Assembly: GCF_023715535.1 (NCBI RefSeq) | Contig: NZ_JAMBOI010000002.1 | Location: 124,001-188,000, forward strand | Direction: 5' to 3' | Length of the DNA stretch: 64,000 nt | DNA from: Sporosarcina luteola | GTDB taxonomy: Bacteria; Bacillota; Bacilli; Bacillales_A; Planococcaceae | Shown here: positions 44,454 to 52,832 of the stretch, one piece after another | Position numbering within the stretch: the stretch's first letter is position 1 | Layout: every line of letters begins with the position of its first letter | Translations under genes and position numbers: made by a program | The notes under the pieces: generated by a model | Seen by the model: only the letters and a program-made list of their open reading frames with translations | Told to the model about the DNA's origin: nothing | Databases searched by the model: none

Positions 44454-45326
44454 TTGCTTAGTGGAATAAAATTTAAAAATATCTTTTTCATCATTTTGGG
44501 CGCCGCCATTTTCAGTTTCGGCCTTGTACATTTCAATATCCAGCACGAACTCGCGGAAGGTGGATTTACTGGAATCACACTTATCCTCCTGTTTGCCTTC
44601 AACTGGGATCCTGCTATTATGAACCTCCTGTTAAACATTCCGATGTTCATCATCGGTTGGAAACTGCTCGGTAGGAAAGTTTTCATTTACACAATTATCG
44701 GCACAGTTGCGGTATCGGTGTTCTTGAAAATATTCATGAAATACCAGTTCAACATCCACTTGGAGGGGGATATGTTCCTCGTCGCACTGTTTGCAGGAGT
44801 TTTCATCGGAGTTGGGCTCGGCATCATTTTCCGGTATGGCGGAACAACTGGCGGTGTAGATATTATCGCACGTTTGGCGCATAAGTACATAGGCTGGAGC
44901 ATGGGAAAAACAATGTTTATGTTTGATGCGTTCGTTATTTTGCTGTCTTGGGCGGTCTACTTGGATCATCGGTCCATGATGTATACGCTTGTCGCGTTAT
45001 TCGTCGGCGCCAGAGTTATCGACTTTGTGCAGGAAGGTGCTTACGCCGCTAAGGGGGCTTTCATCATATCGGAGGCACAGGACGAGATCGCTTCCATTAT
45101 AACGCTGGAAATGGATCGGGGCGTTACTGTTTTCAGAGGTTATGGCCATTTCACGAAATCAGACCGTGAGATATTATATTGTGTTGTTGGCAGAAATGAA
45201 ATGATGCGTTTGAAAAATATTGTTACGTCGATTGATCCGCATGCTTTTGTTTCGGTTACGGATGTGCATGATGTGTTGGGCGAAGGCTTCACACTTGATG
45301 ACCAGAAACGGCCTTTGGATCATTGA
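44454..45326 (+). CDS. ypjC: YitT family membrane protein (YpjC)
   Basis: A 290-residue protein with five or six TM helices in the first 200 residues (including FRYGGTTGGVDIIARL, typical of DUF161/YitT) and a C-terminal DUF2179 soluble domain (about 205-285, GVTVFRGYGHFTKSDREILYCVV). Role unknown. TTG start follows AGGTGG. It is divergent from ypjD, as in B. subtilis. Confidence 0.9.
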   Translation: MLSGIKFKNIFFIILGAAIFSFGLVHFNIQHELAEGGFTGITLILLFAFNWDPAIMNLLLNIPMFIIGWKLLGRKVFIYTIIGTVAVSVFLKIFMKYQFNIHLEGDMFLVALFAGVFIGVGLGIIFRYGGTTGGVDIIARLAHKYIGWSMGKTMFMFDAFVILLSWAVYLDHRSMMYTLVALFVGARVIDFVQEGAYAAKGAFIISEAQDEIASIITLEMDRGVTVFRGYGHFTKSDREILYCVVGRNEMMRLKNIVTSIDPHAFVSVTDVHDVLGEGFTLDDQKRPLDH

Positions 45327-45342
45327 CAAACACCCTATGTAT

Positions 45343-45389
45343 AACCGGATTTCCGCTTCAGGCGGACGCTTTCCGCGGGCACGGCTTCA
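45343..45389. repeat. Dispersed intergenic repeat, copy D (truncated)
   Basis: Only the left end of the element remains, the block CCGCTTCAGGCGGACGCTTT and the following CCGCGGGC, in the same form as copy A. The rest is lost after CACGGCTTCA. It sits between two convergent genes. Confidence 0.85.
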
Positions 45390-45436
45390 ATCCTGAAGTA
45401 ACACATATACTTCATCTACAGATAAGAAAAATATAG

Positions 45437-45465
45437 AAAAACCCGACCAGAAGCGGTCGGGTTTT
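45437..45465. terminator. Bidirectional terminator of ypjC and the YugP-like gene
   Basis: AAAACCCGACC pairs with GGTCGGGTTTT around a 6-nt loop, with T-rich flank on the plus strand and A-run (T-run on minus) on the other side. Confidence 0.92.
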
Positions 45466-45469
45466 AGTT

Positions 45470-46141
45470 TTAGTCTCTGCTTTGAAAAATAAGAATGAGG
45501 CGGAGCAATTCCATTACGGCAACTGCAGTGGCAGCGACGTATGTCATTGCAGCGGCGCTTAGTACCTTCTTCGCATGTGGCTCTTCTTCATTCCGAATGA
45601 TTCCGAGTTCAACAATTTGGTTCATTGCACGGCTCGATGCATTAAATTCCACAGGCAGTGTAACAATCTGGAACAAAACACCCACTGCCATTAAGAGAAT
45701 CCCGATGCCGAGCAAAGAGTTCATACTTGAGAAGATTATTCCAATCATGATGAATCCCCAAGATGCATTCGATGTAATATTAGCTACTGGCGCCAAGCGA
45801 TGGCGGAAACGCAAGAATGCATAAGCTTCTGCGTCCTGGATTGCGTGGCCGACTTCATGGGCTGCAATCGCTGTGCCTGCAACTGAAGCTTCATGGAAGT
45901 TTTGGGATGACAATGCCACCGTTTTGGTCAACGGATTATAATGGTCACTTAAAAACCCTTTACTTTCAATGACTTTTACGTCTTGCAAACCATTTCGGTC
46001 AAGGATGAGACGGGCTACTTGCGCTCCGTTCATACCAGATGTTGAGCGTACTTTCGCATATTTATTATACGTACTTTTCACTTTGAATTGGGCATACAAC
46101 GGAAGCAAAATGATAATACCCAGGTAAACCAAAAATGACAT
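45470..46141 (-). CDS. yugP: Membrane zinc metallopeptidase (YugP-like)
   Basis: A 223-residue membrane protease. One N-terminal TM helix, then the HEVGH zinc motif in GTAIAAHEVGHAIQDA, then two more TM helices (about 130-175) and a final TM helix at the C-terminus. Substrate unknown. In B. subtilis this slot holds ypjB, so this gene occupies a rearranged position. Confidence 0.85.
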   Translation of the reverse strand: MSFLVYLGIIILLPLYAQFKVKSTYNKYAKVRSTSGMNGAQVARLILDRNGLQDVKVIESKGFLSDHYNPLTKTVALSSQNFHEASVAGTAIAAHEVGHAIQDAEAYAFLRFRHRLAPVANITSNASWGFIMIGIIFSSMNSLLGIGILLMAVGVLFQIVTLPVEFNASSRAMNQIVELGIIRNEEEPHAKKVLSAAAMTYVAATAVAVMELLRLILIFQSRD

Positions 46142-46211
46142 TTATGTTTCCCCTCCCTTTCTATCTACTTCTATTTTATAATGTGCCCGAACTAACCGCA
46201 ACTTTTTGCTA

Positions 46212-46817
46212 TCACACTATAGCGTTTACCCTTTTTTTCCTGTTCTTCCATAGAACATATGCCAAGGCGATGCATGCAATGGAGAGCCAGAATGTAAAGT
46301 AGCCGATTTGCTGCATATGCTTCATCAAGTCATGGTAAATCGGCATTTGGCCGAATACATAATCGATAACATCATTATGCAATGTCCAAATTGCCGCGAT
46401 AACGATATGTCTGAACTCGAATCGGTACAGAGGACTATAGAGAACTGCTTGTACGGCCATTGCGAAATGGGAACCGATAAGCATCCAACCGACAGGATCT
46501 AAGGAGCCAATTTCCAACATAGTAAGCAGATTCATGACAACAGCCCATAAGCCATATTTGACAAGCGTAATAAGTGCCAGCGCTTCAATGATTTTGAAAT
46601 TCCTGCCAATCAACCAACCGATGATTGCAAGTGTAAAGAACAGGCTTGCCGTAGGGCTATCCGGAACAAAAATCCAGAATTTCGGTTCTGTTATTTCCAA
46701 TTGCCACATATACCAATCGTAGCCGTATACCGTGCCGAGCAGATTGATGAATAGTAAAATCCAAAGGAATGATTTATGTGTTAACAAGAACCAAATTCGA
46801 TCGACTAAAGAAATCAT
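46212..46817 (-). CDS. ypjA: DUF1405 membrane protein (YpjA-like)
   Basis: About 201 residues with roughly six TM helices. The conserved PDSPTASLFF and WTLHNDVIDYVFG patterns are typical of DUF1405. Function unknown. The start at 46817 (MISLVDR) follows GGGGAG by 6 nt. Its position next to qcrC is conserved in Bacillales. Confidence 0.87.
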   Translation of the reverse strand: MISLVDRIWFLLTHKSFLWILLFINLLGTVYGYDWYMWQLEITEPKFWIFVPDSPTASLFFTLAIIGWLIGRNFKIIEALALITLVKYGLWAVVMNLLTMLEIGSLDPVGWMLIGSHFAMAVQAVLYSPLYRFEFRHIVIAAIWTLHNDVIDYVFGQMPIYHDLMKHMQQIGYFTFWLSIACIALAYVLWKNRKKRVNAIV

Positions 46818-46870
46818 GTCCATCTCCCCAAACACAAGTATGTAATAAATTATGTATAATAGTTTGTAAA

Positions 46871-46900
46871 AAAAAAGAGTCAGTCACCTGACTCTTTTTT
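46871..46900 (-). terminator. Terminator of qcrABC
   Basis: AAAGAGTCAG pairs with CTGACTCTTT around a 4-nt loop, with flanking A-run on one side and T-run on the other. Confidence 0.92.
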
Positions 46901-46908
46901 CGTGTGAG

Positions 46909-47679
46909 TTACTCTGCTGTTTTCAAGCCTTCTAGGAACTCTGCTAGTTTTTGCAAGTCTTCCTCTGAGCCATCCCACTGATTCGGAGGCATTGTGCCAA
47001 TACCATTATGCGCAATGTCAATAAATTCTTCAGCAGTATGTCCAGTGTTGATCAAAGCTGGTCCAAGACCACCTTGGAAAGCATCGCCGTGACAGCCGAT
47101 ACATGAAGATCCTGCGTAAATCTGATACCCTTCAGACTCTGGATCAAATTGAACTTCTTCAACAATTGCACCTTGCGCTTTCGCTTTTTCCCAGTCATGG
47201 TTCACAACGGATTCCCATGTCAAATAGAAAAGAGCTGCGAAAGAAAGGAGCATGAAAGCTGTTGGAAGAGGGCGTTTGAATGGACGGCGCTCTTTCGATG
47301 TATCCATGAAAGGAACTAGCATTAAAGCTCCGATAGCCAAGCCAGGCATGATGATCGCACCGATGACGTTATATGGTCCGGATGCGAATTCATACTTAAG
47401 CAATTGGTACATGGACAGGAAATACCAGTCTGGAACCGGTATGTATGTTGTATCCGTAGGGTCTGCTTGACGTTCAAGCGGAGACGGATGGGCAACTGTC
47501 AGGATTAAATATCCGATTAGGAAGATGGCACCGATAATCCATTCTTTCAAGAGGAAGTTCGGCCAGAAAGCTTCTGTTTTACCCGGATATTCCGAGTAGT
47601 CTTTAGGGACATTCGGCATCTTGCCTTCAGCTTTGATGCGCGAGTCACCAACAAATTTCATACCTTTTCCGCGTTGCAT
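46909..47679 (-). CDS. qcrC: Menaquinol:cytochrome c reductase, subunit IV fused to cytochrome c (QcrC)
   Basis: A 256-residue subunit with three TM helices of the cytochrome b subunit IV type (including PVPDWYFLSMYQLLKYEF), followed by a c-type domain whose heme motif is SSCIGCHGD and whose axial Met is in GTMPPNQ. The heme side faces outside. It passes electrons from menaquinol on to cytochrome c. AAGGAGGGG precedes the ATG. Confidence 0.95.
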   Translation of the reverse strand: MQRGKGMKFVGDSRIKAEGKMPNVPKDYSEYPGKTEAFWPNFLLKEWIIGAIFLIGYLILTVAHPSPLERQADPTDTTYIPVPDWYFLSMYQLLKYEFASGPYNVIGAIIMPGLAIGALMLVPFMDTSKERRPFKRPLPTAFMLLSFAALFYLTWESVVNHDWEKAKAQGAIVEEVQFDPESEGYQIYAGSSCIGCHGDAFQGGLGPALINTGHTAEEFIDIAHNGIGTMPPNQWDGSEEDLQKLAEFLEGLKTAE

Positions 47680-47734
47680 TTTGTCCCCTCCTTATTCTAG
47701 TTTCAGACAATCAACATCGTTTCCGATGTGAATC

Positions 47735-48409
47735 TTATAGCGGACCGGAGATTCCTTGTCTTCTGATCATGATAAAGTGTGCCGCAAGCAACCCAAGCAA
47801 AGCAGCAGGTAGGAAAAATACATGAATCGCAAAGAATCGTGTCAATGTTTGAGCTCCAAGGATAGTGGAGTCACCAGCTAGAAGGATCTTAATCTGCTCA
47901 CCGATGAATGGCACCGATGCTGCAATTTCAATACCTACTTTAGTCGCAAACAACGCTTTCATATCCCAAGGCAATAAATAACCAGTGAATCCTAGACCTA
48001 ACATCGTGACGAAGATCAATACGCCGACGATCCAGTTCAATTCACGAGGCTTTTTATACGAGCCTGTAAAGAATACACGCAGTGTATGCAAGAACATCAT
48101 AACGATAACAAGCGATGCTCCCCAGTGGTGCATCCCACGCACAATCTCACCGAATGCAACTTCATTTTGAAGATAGTAAACGGATTTCCATGCATTTTCA
48201 ATATCCGGGGTGTAGTACATTGTAAGGAACATACCTGATAGAATCTGGATGACCGTTACGAAAAACGTCAAACCTCCGAAACAATAAATGAATGCAGAAA
48301 AATGATGTGCAGGGTTTACGTGCTCAGGTACTTCGTGGTCAGCGATATCACGCCAAATCGGGGTGATATCCAACCGTTCGTCAACCCAATCATAAATTTT
48401 ATTCAGCAC
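47735..48409 (-). CDS. qcrB: Menaquinol:cytochrome c reductase cytochrome b subunit (QcrB)
   Basis: A 224-residue b6-type subunit with four TM helices. The bis-heme His pairs are in MHHWGASLV and HVFFLPAALLGLLAAHF; GYLLPWD is the quinone-site motif. It is the middle gene of qcrABC and the catalytic core of the complex. Confidence 0.96.
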   Translation of the reverse strand: MLNKIYDWVDERLDITPIWRDIADHEVPEHVNPAHHFSAFIYCFGGLTFFVTVIQILSGMFLTMYYTPDIENAWKSVYYLQNEVAFGEIVRGMHHWGASLVIVMMFLHTLRVFFTGSYKKPRELNWIVGVLIFVTMLGLGFTGYLLPWDMKALFATKVGIEIAASVPFIGEQIKILLAGDSTILGAQTLTRFFAIHVFFLPAALLGLLAAHFIMIRRQGISGPL

Positions 48410-48431
48410 TTCGGTCGTACCCCCTTACATA

Positions 48432-48935
48432 TTAAACTAATGTGTTTGGAACCGTCTTTCCAAGATGTACATAGCCATCCACGACTTCTACCACATATTC
48501 ATCAAGTGGTCCGAGTGGTGGAGATCCCGGTATGTTTTTACCGTTTTTCTCATAACGTCCATTATGGCAAGGGCAGAAGAATTCGTTCTTATGCTTCTCG
48601 TCGCCTTCCCAGTTCACCGTGCATCCAAGGTGTTTACAGACAGGAGAAAGTGCGATGACCGTATCGCCTTCTTTATAGACCCAAGCTGTGTTCGATACGT
48701 CGGACTTGTACCATCCATCTTTACGATCTTTAATAGTAAAGTCAACACGTACAGGAGTCTCAGTCAACTCGTCCACTTTTTGTGGAGTCGGAATGAAATC
48801 ACCTTCACCTTTTGGTTGCAATACTGGATCGACCGCAAAGCGGACCATCGGCATCAATGTAGCTGAAACCATGAATCCACCGACACCCATTAATGTATAA
48901 CTTAGGAATTGGCGTCTAGACACTTTGCTGCTCAT
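48432..48935 (-). CDS. qcrA: Menaquinol:cytochrome c reductase Rieske subunit (QcrA)
   Basis: A 167-residue iron-sulfur protein with a Tat-type signal (SRRQFLSYTL) and one anchor helix. The 2Fe-2S ligands are in CKHLGC and CPCHNG. It carries electrons from menaquinol to the c heme. ATG follows AGAGGAGG. Upstream lies a 7-bp palindrome (49054-49072) that may be an operator. Confidence 0.96.
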   Translation of the reverse strand: MSSKVSRRQFLSYTLMGVGGFMVSATLMPMVRFAVDPVLQPKGEGDFIPTPQKVDELTETPVRVDFTIKDRKDGWYKSDVSNTAWVYKEGDTVIALSPVCKHLGCTVNWEGDEKHKNEFFCPCHNGRYEKNGKNIPGSPPLGPLDEYVVEVVDGYVHLGKTVPNTLV

Positions 48936-49053
48936 CAGTTTCCCTCCTCTTACTCCAAGTTCCGTCCAACGGACATACTTTTACTAATTGTAATACTAGG
49001 ACATATCTATGATATATCAATATTAATGTAAATTCAATCATGCTTTCAGCTGT

Positions 49054-49072
49054 ATGTTCAGATTGTGAACAT
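49054..49072. promoter_or_regulatory. Palindrome upstream of qcrA (possible operator)
   Basis: ATGTTCA, 5 nt, TGAACAT forms a perfect 7-bp inverted repeat about 120 bp upstream of the qcrA start, in the ypiF-qcrA gap. It does not match a regulator site I can name. Confidence 0.35.
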
Positions 49073-49142
49073 TTCATGAATTTTACACAGGTCCCATTCA
49101 TATCCACCCGATGATCATTATTCCAACATGAAGAAAAACCGA

Positions 49143-49592
49143 TTAATGTTTCGACCATTCCTCAGTGAATTTCGGGAGTGCTTGGCGCAGTTGATCTTCA
49201 AGAATTGAATTCCGTAAAGATGCATCCATATTTTCAAGAGGGATGGAAGGCATCCAAATGACTTGTCCTGGCAATTCCATTGCTGTCCAAGTGTGATCCG
49301 TCGTCAAGAAGAAAACATGTTTAAAAGTTGTTGTGGAAAATTCCCGCAATGTCGTTTGCGCCATGTGCTGTTGATCCGTTTCCGGTGTATAAGCGAAAGG
49401 CGGAGCAAACATCATCCTCCCTTTGAATTGAGTTTCAATGAGGGAAGCCAAATGCATGACGAATTCTGTCGAAGAAGCGCTTGTCTTCATATTATCCATC
49501 TTCGTTTCAACTTTTACAAGCGGTATCACCAATGTGTCGATATATTCTTTTTGAAGCAAATATGTATCCATGTCCTTGCCAGTCCAATTCAT
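49143..49592 (-). CDS. ypiF: YpiF-like protein (DUF2487)
   Basis: A 149-residue soluble protein of the DUF2487 family, in the conserved ypiB-ypiF-qcrA order. MFAPPFAYTPE and HVFFLTTDHTW are characteristic. Function unknown; its link to the qcr genes is positional only. Confidence 0.85.
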   Translation of the reverse strand: MNWTGKDMDTYLLQKEYIDTLVIPLVKVETKMDNMKTSASSTEFVMHLASLIETQFKGRMMFAPPFAYTPETDQQHMAQTTLREFSTTTFKHVFFLTTDHTWTAMELPGQVIWMPSIPLENMDASLRNSILEDQLRQALPKFTEEWSKH

Positions 49593-49624
49593 AGTTAAAC
49601 AGCCTCCTAATAGTATTCATACAA

Positions 49625-49651
49625 ATGACTCCGTCAGAAAGACGGAGTCAT
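49625..49651 (-). terminator. Hairpin between ypiB and ypiF
   Basis: Perfect 11-bp stem ATGACTCCGTC/GACGGAGTCAT with a 5-nt loop directly after the ypiB stop. The T-run is short (ATTTG), so it may be a partial terminator. Confidence 0.6.
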
Positions 49652-50202
49652 TACTCTTTTGTAATTTTCATGTCGTTCAGCATTGCCGATAGAATGAGGA
49701 AACGTTCCCGGTCATTGGCATCAAGCGCTTCATCGACCCTCCTCATAAGCAGATCCAGGGACATAGAGGCGGCACTTTCTTCTAGCAGTTGCTCAGCAAT
49801 CTTACGATCTCGTGCACTCACCTGAAGCTCAGCTGGAAGGAAAGGATTTTCCTCACGTACGCTCGCATATTGAGGACAAGCATGGCTGTTCGGAAAATTC
49901 AGCTGAATGTACATTTTTTCATCAGGATGGAGTCGGAGATCATGGAATGATTTTTCCGCATCGGCCGTCATCAGATTGCCTTTGTAAAATCGGAAAGGGA
50001 TGCTTTCCGAGTTTATTGTAGAAATCACCATCGCCCTCGGACAATAATGTGCCTCATCCGTAAAGTGGACGTTTTGAAGTAGTTGTTCATGGCTTAGAAG
50101 ATAATTCAGAATCCACACACATTCCCGGCGCTTCAATTTATAGCGCTTTAAAAACCACCGTACGAAGTCTTTTTTGGCAGCGACAGGAATCATGGCTGTC
50201 AT
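49651..50202 (-). CDS. ypiB: YpiB family protein (UPF0302)
   Basis: A 183-residue protein of the UPF0302/YpiB family. The N-terminal KKDFVRWFLKRY, the HEQLLQNVHF segment and the C-terminal IDEALD-like helices are visible. In B. subtilis YpiB and YpiF are linked to proteolysis of the Rieske and LPS-like proteins only tentatively; function is open. The start at 50202 follows GGAGGTG and the gene begins 1 bp after ypiA ends. Confidence 0.85.
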   Translation of the reverse strand: MTAMIPVAAKKDFVRWFLKRYKLKRRECVWILNYLLSHEQLLQNVHFTDEAHYCPRAMVISTINSESIPFRFYKGNLMTADAEKSFHDLRLHPDEKMYIQLNFPNSHACPQYASVREENPFLPAELQVSARDRKIAEQLLEESAASMSLDLLMRRVDEALDANDRERFLILSAMLNDMKITKE

Positions 50203-50203
50203 A

Positions 50204-51469
50204 TCACACCTCCTCGTCATTCAACGTTTCAAGAAAAGCGGTCCATTCCTCAGGTTGTTCTAGGATTACCAACGTCCTAACTACTTCGATAGCTTCATCA
50301 CGTTTTCCTTCATCCAAAAGGAATCTTGCGTATTTATCCAGAAAAGATGGATCATCCTTCATTCCAACATATGCCTTACTGTAAGATACGTATGCATGTG
50401 CATATTGTTCCTCTCTTTCCAGAGCATATGCTTTGAATGCCGACAATAGTGGAATATCCATCTGCTCTTCATTCATTTCGGTCAGCAAGGATAATAATTT
50501 TTCGTCTTCTTCCTGCTGATTATAAAGGGATGCGAGTGTGACGATTGCATCTATATATTCGGGATCCAGCGCAATCGCATGCTGTAAATGTTCTTCCGCT
50601 TCAAGGGGGATTCCTAGCTTCAATGCCGATTTGCCCGCGGACAGGCGAAGTTCTTTGTCAAATTCGTCTCGCTTGATGCCCTGTTCGAATAAGCCATATG
50701 CTTGTTCATCATCGCCCAATTGGGACTGCGCCTGGCCTGCGAGCATATATGCGGAGAAGTAATCGGGATCCATTTCAATCAATTGTTCAAGCAACTGGAC
50801 CGACTTTTCCGGCTGACTGCTCTGGTAATAGGCAAACGCTGCGCCAAACAGCGTATCGGGAAGCTGCTCATCTTTCAAAAGTTTTTCGTAATAAGGCAAT
50901 GCTTCCTCATATGCAGCTCCGGCGCTATACGTTTCAGCCAGTCTGAGCGGAATCATTATACTAGCAATTTCATTATGGCCTTCATTGTAAAGTTCGGTGT
51001 AAAGTTTTGCAGCTTCAAGATATCTTCCTGCATCCAGGAGCAGCTCAGCATATGCAAAACGGATGACAGGCTCATGAGGTGATCGCGAAAGAGCCTCTTT
51101 CACCTTTCCGACAGCCGCCTCCGCCATGCCGATCATTTGATAATAATCGGCTAGAGCTAACAGCGCCTGGGTATACTCCTCCTGATCTTGCGTCACTTCG
51201 GACAGCAACAGCAATGCATCATCTTCATCGCCGAGCTCCATCAATGTATTGGCCCGGTCAATCTTCAACTGTGGTTCATCAGGCATATAGGCAATCAATA
51301 TTTCATAAATATGGTCGGCTTGTCCGACATATCCGTAATCGACCAATAAACCTGCCGCTTCATATAGCAGGTCAAAGTCCCCTGTTTTTTCCACCCGGTC
51401 AATCAAATCATTTAGTAGCCCGATATCTCCATCGAGTACCGCTTTTTCAAAATCATGTAACTGCATCAT
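50204..51469 (-). CDS. ypiA: Tetratricopeptide repeat protein YpiA
   Basis: A 421-residue cytosolic protein built almost entirely of about 11 TPR helix pairs (for example AIALDPEYIDAIVTLASLYN near residue 290). TPRs make a superhelical surface for protein binding. In B. subtilis ypiA lies in the same place; a partner is not known. It is translationally coupled to ypiB and lies 40 bp after aroA. Confidence 0.85.
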   Translation of the reverse strand: MMQLHDFEKAVLDGDIGLLNDLIDRVEKTGDFDLLYEAAGLLVDYGYVGQADHIYEILIAYMPDEPQLKIDRANTLMELGDEDDALLLLSEVTQDQEEYTQALLALADYYQMIGMAEAAVGKVKEALSRSPHEPVIRFAYAELLLDAGRYLEAAKLYTELYNEGHNEIASIMIPLRLAETYSAGAAYEEALPYYEKLLKDEQLPDTLFGAAFAYYQSSQPEKSVQLLEQLIEMDPDYFSAYMLAGQAQSQLGDDEQAYGLFEQGIKRDEFDKELRLSAGKSALKLGIPLEAEEHLQHAIALDPEYIDAIVTLASLYNQQEEDEKLLSLLTEMNEEQMDIPLLSAFKAYALEREEQYAHAYVSYSKAYVGMKDDPSFLDKYARFLLDEGKRDEAIEVVRTLVILEQPEEWTAFLETLNDEEV

Positions 51470-51508
51470 ATTTTCACCTGTTCCTTCATGTTGTATACAT
51501 TAGGAAAT

Positions 51509-52816
51509 TTATTCTTCACTACGTGCTTGGACGAGTTGGGATAAATGATCAAAGAAGTTTGGATAGGAAATGGCGATGCAAGATGGGTCTTCAATATGGA
51601 TTGGTCCAACTGACACCAAAGCGGCAATGGCGGCCATCATCCCAATTCTGTGATCGCCGTAGGATTTCATTTCACCCCCTAGTAAGGGTGTCGGTCCTTC
51701 TATGATCATCCCATCCTCCGTCGCTTCCACTTTCGCGCCGAGTTTCGTCAGTTCATCCGTGACGGCGGCAATACGGTCCGTCTCCTTGACGCGCAGTTCC
51801 GCAGCATCTTTGATGACTGTTGTACCCGTCGCTTGGGTTGCAAGCAACGCAATGATCGGCAATTCATCGATAAGTGTCGGTATGATATCTCCACTTATCT
51901 CAATCCCTTCCAATCGGGAATGCGCCACTTTAACTACTCCGTAATATTCGCCTTTTTCACCGTTATGTTCAAGTATTTCCACTTCCGCACCCATTTGACG
52001 CAGCACTTCAATGATTCCTGTTCTCGTCGGATTCAAACCGACATTTCTAAATATAACTTCACTGTCTTTAATCATAGCAGCAGCAGCCATGAAAAATGCC
52101 GCGGATGAAATATCACCGGGAACAATCACGTCCGTCCCCGATAAAGCTTGTCCTCCTTGGATGCGTACCGTATTTCCATCCTTGAGAAGCTCAGCTCCGA
52201 ATTGTTGAAGCATCCTTTCCGTATGATCCCTTGAAACGGCTGATTCTCTGACGACCGTTTCTCCTTTTGCGTTCAAGCCGGCAAAAAGGATTGCAGACTT
52301 CACTTGTGCACTTGCCACAGGCATCTTATAGTCAATTCCTTCAAGCATTGAACCGACGATTGTAAGTGGAAGGAAATCACCTTCCTCATCTCCTGAAATC
52401 GATGCTCCCATTGATTGCAGAGGGGTGATCACTCTTTTCATCGGTCGCTTGGATAATGAAGCGTCGCCTGTCAATGTGGAGGTGACCGCAGAGCCCGACA
52501 ATATCCCGAGCATCAGTCTAGCCGTTGTGCCTGAATTCCCCGCATATAACTCTTCAGTGGGAGTGACCCATTTCTTAATCCCGGGACTCGTAATCAAGAC
52601 GTCTGTTCCACTCCGCTCGATGGAGACGCCTAATCGCTTGAAAATCTCGATTGTCCGTAAGCAATCGTCTCCATCGAGGAATCCTTTTATCCTCGTGCGG
52701 CCTTCCGCTATCGACCCTAACATGATAGCACGATGGGAAATGGATTTGTCCCCCGGCACTTTTACAGAACCTTTTACTATCGGCTTGTTGAATGTCACTG
52801 TTTTTGTTTCCACCAT
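51509..52816 (-). CDS. aroA: 3-Phosphoshikimate 1-carboxyvinyltransferase (EPSP synthase)
   Basis: A 435-residue enzyme that joins PEP to shikimate-3-phosphate. GDKSISHRA (phosphate loop), GNSGTTARLM (PEP loop, with the Ala-type class II pattern) and KETDRIAAVTDEL are visible. The start at 52816 follows GGGAGGG. In B. subtilis this gene is named aroE. It is the last gene of the aromatic cluster. Confidence 0.95.
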   Translation of the reverse strand: MVETKTVTFNKPIVKGSVKVPGDKSISHRAIMLGSIAEGRTRIKGFLDGDDCLRTIEIFKRLGVSIERSGTDVLITSPGIKKWVTPTEELYAGNSGTTARLMLGILSGSAVTSTLTGDASLSKRPMKRVITPLQSMGASISGDEEGDFLPLTIVGSMLEGIDYKMPVASAQVKSAILFAGLNAKGETVVRESAVSRDHTERMLQQFGAELLKDGNTVRIQGGQALSGTDVIVPGDISSAAFFMAAAAMIKDSEVIFRNVGLNPTRTGIIEVLRQMGAEVEILEHNGEKGEYYGVVKVAHSRLEGIEISGDIIPTLIDELPIIALLATQATGTTVIKDAAELRVKETDRIAAVTDELTKLGAKVEATEDGMIIEGPTPLLGGEMKSYGDHRIGMMAAIAALVSVGPIHIEDPSCIAISYPNFFDHLSQLVQARSEE

Positions 52817-52832
52817 GAAGAGCCCTCCCTTT

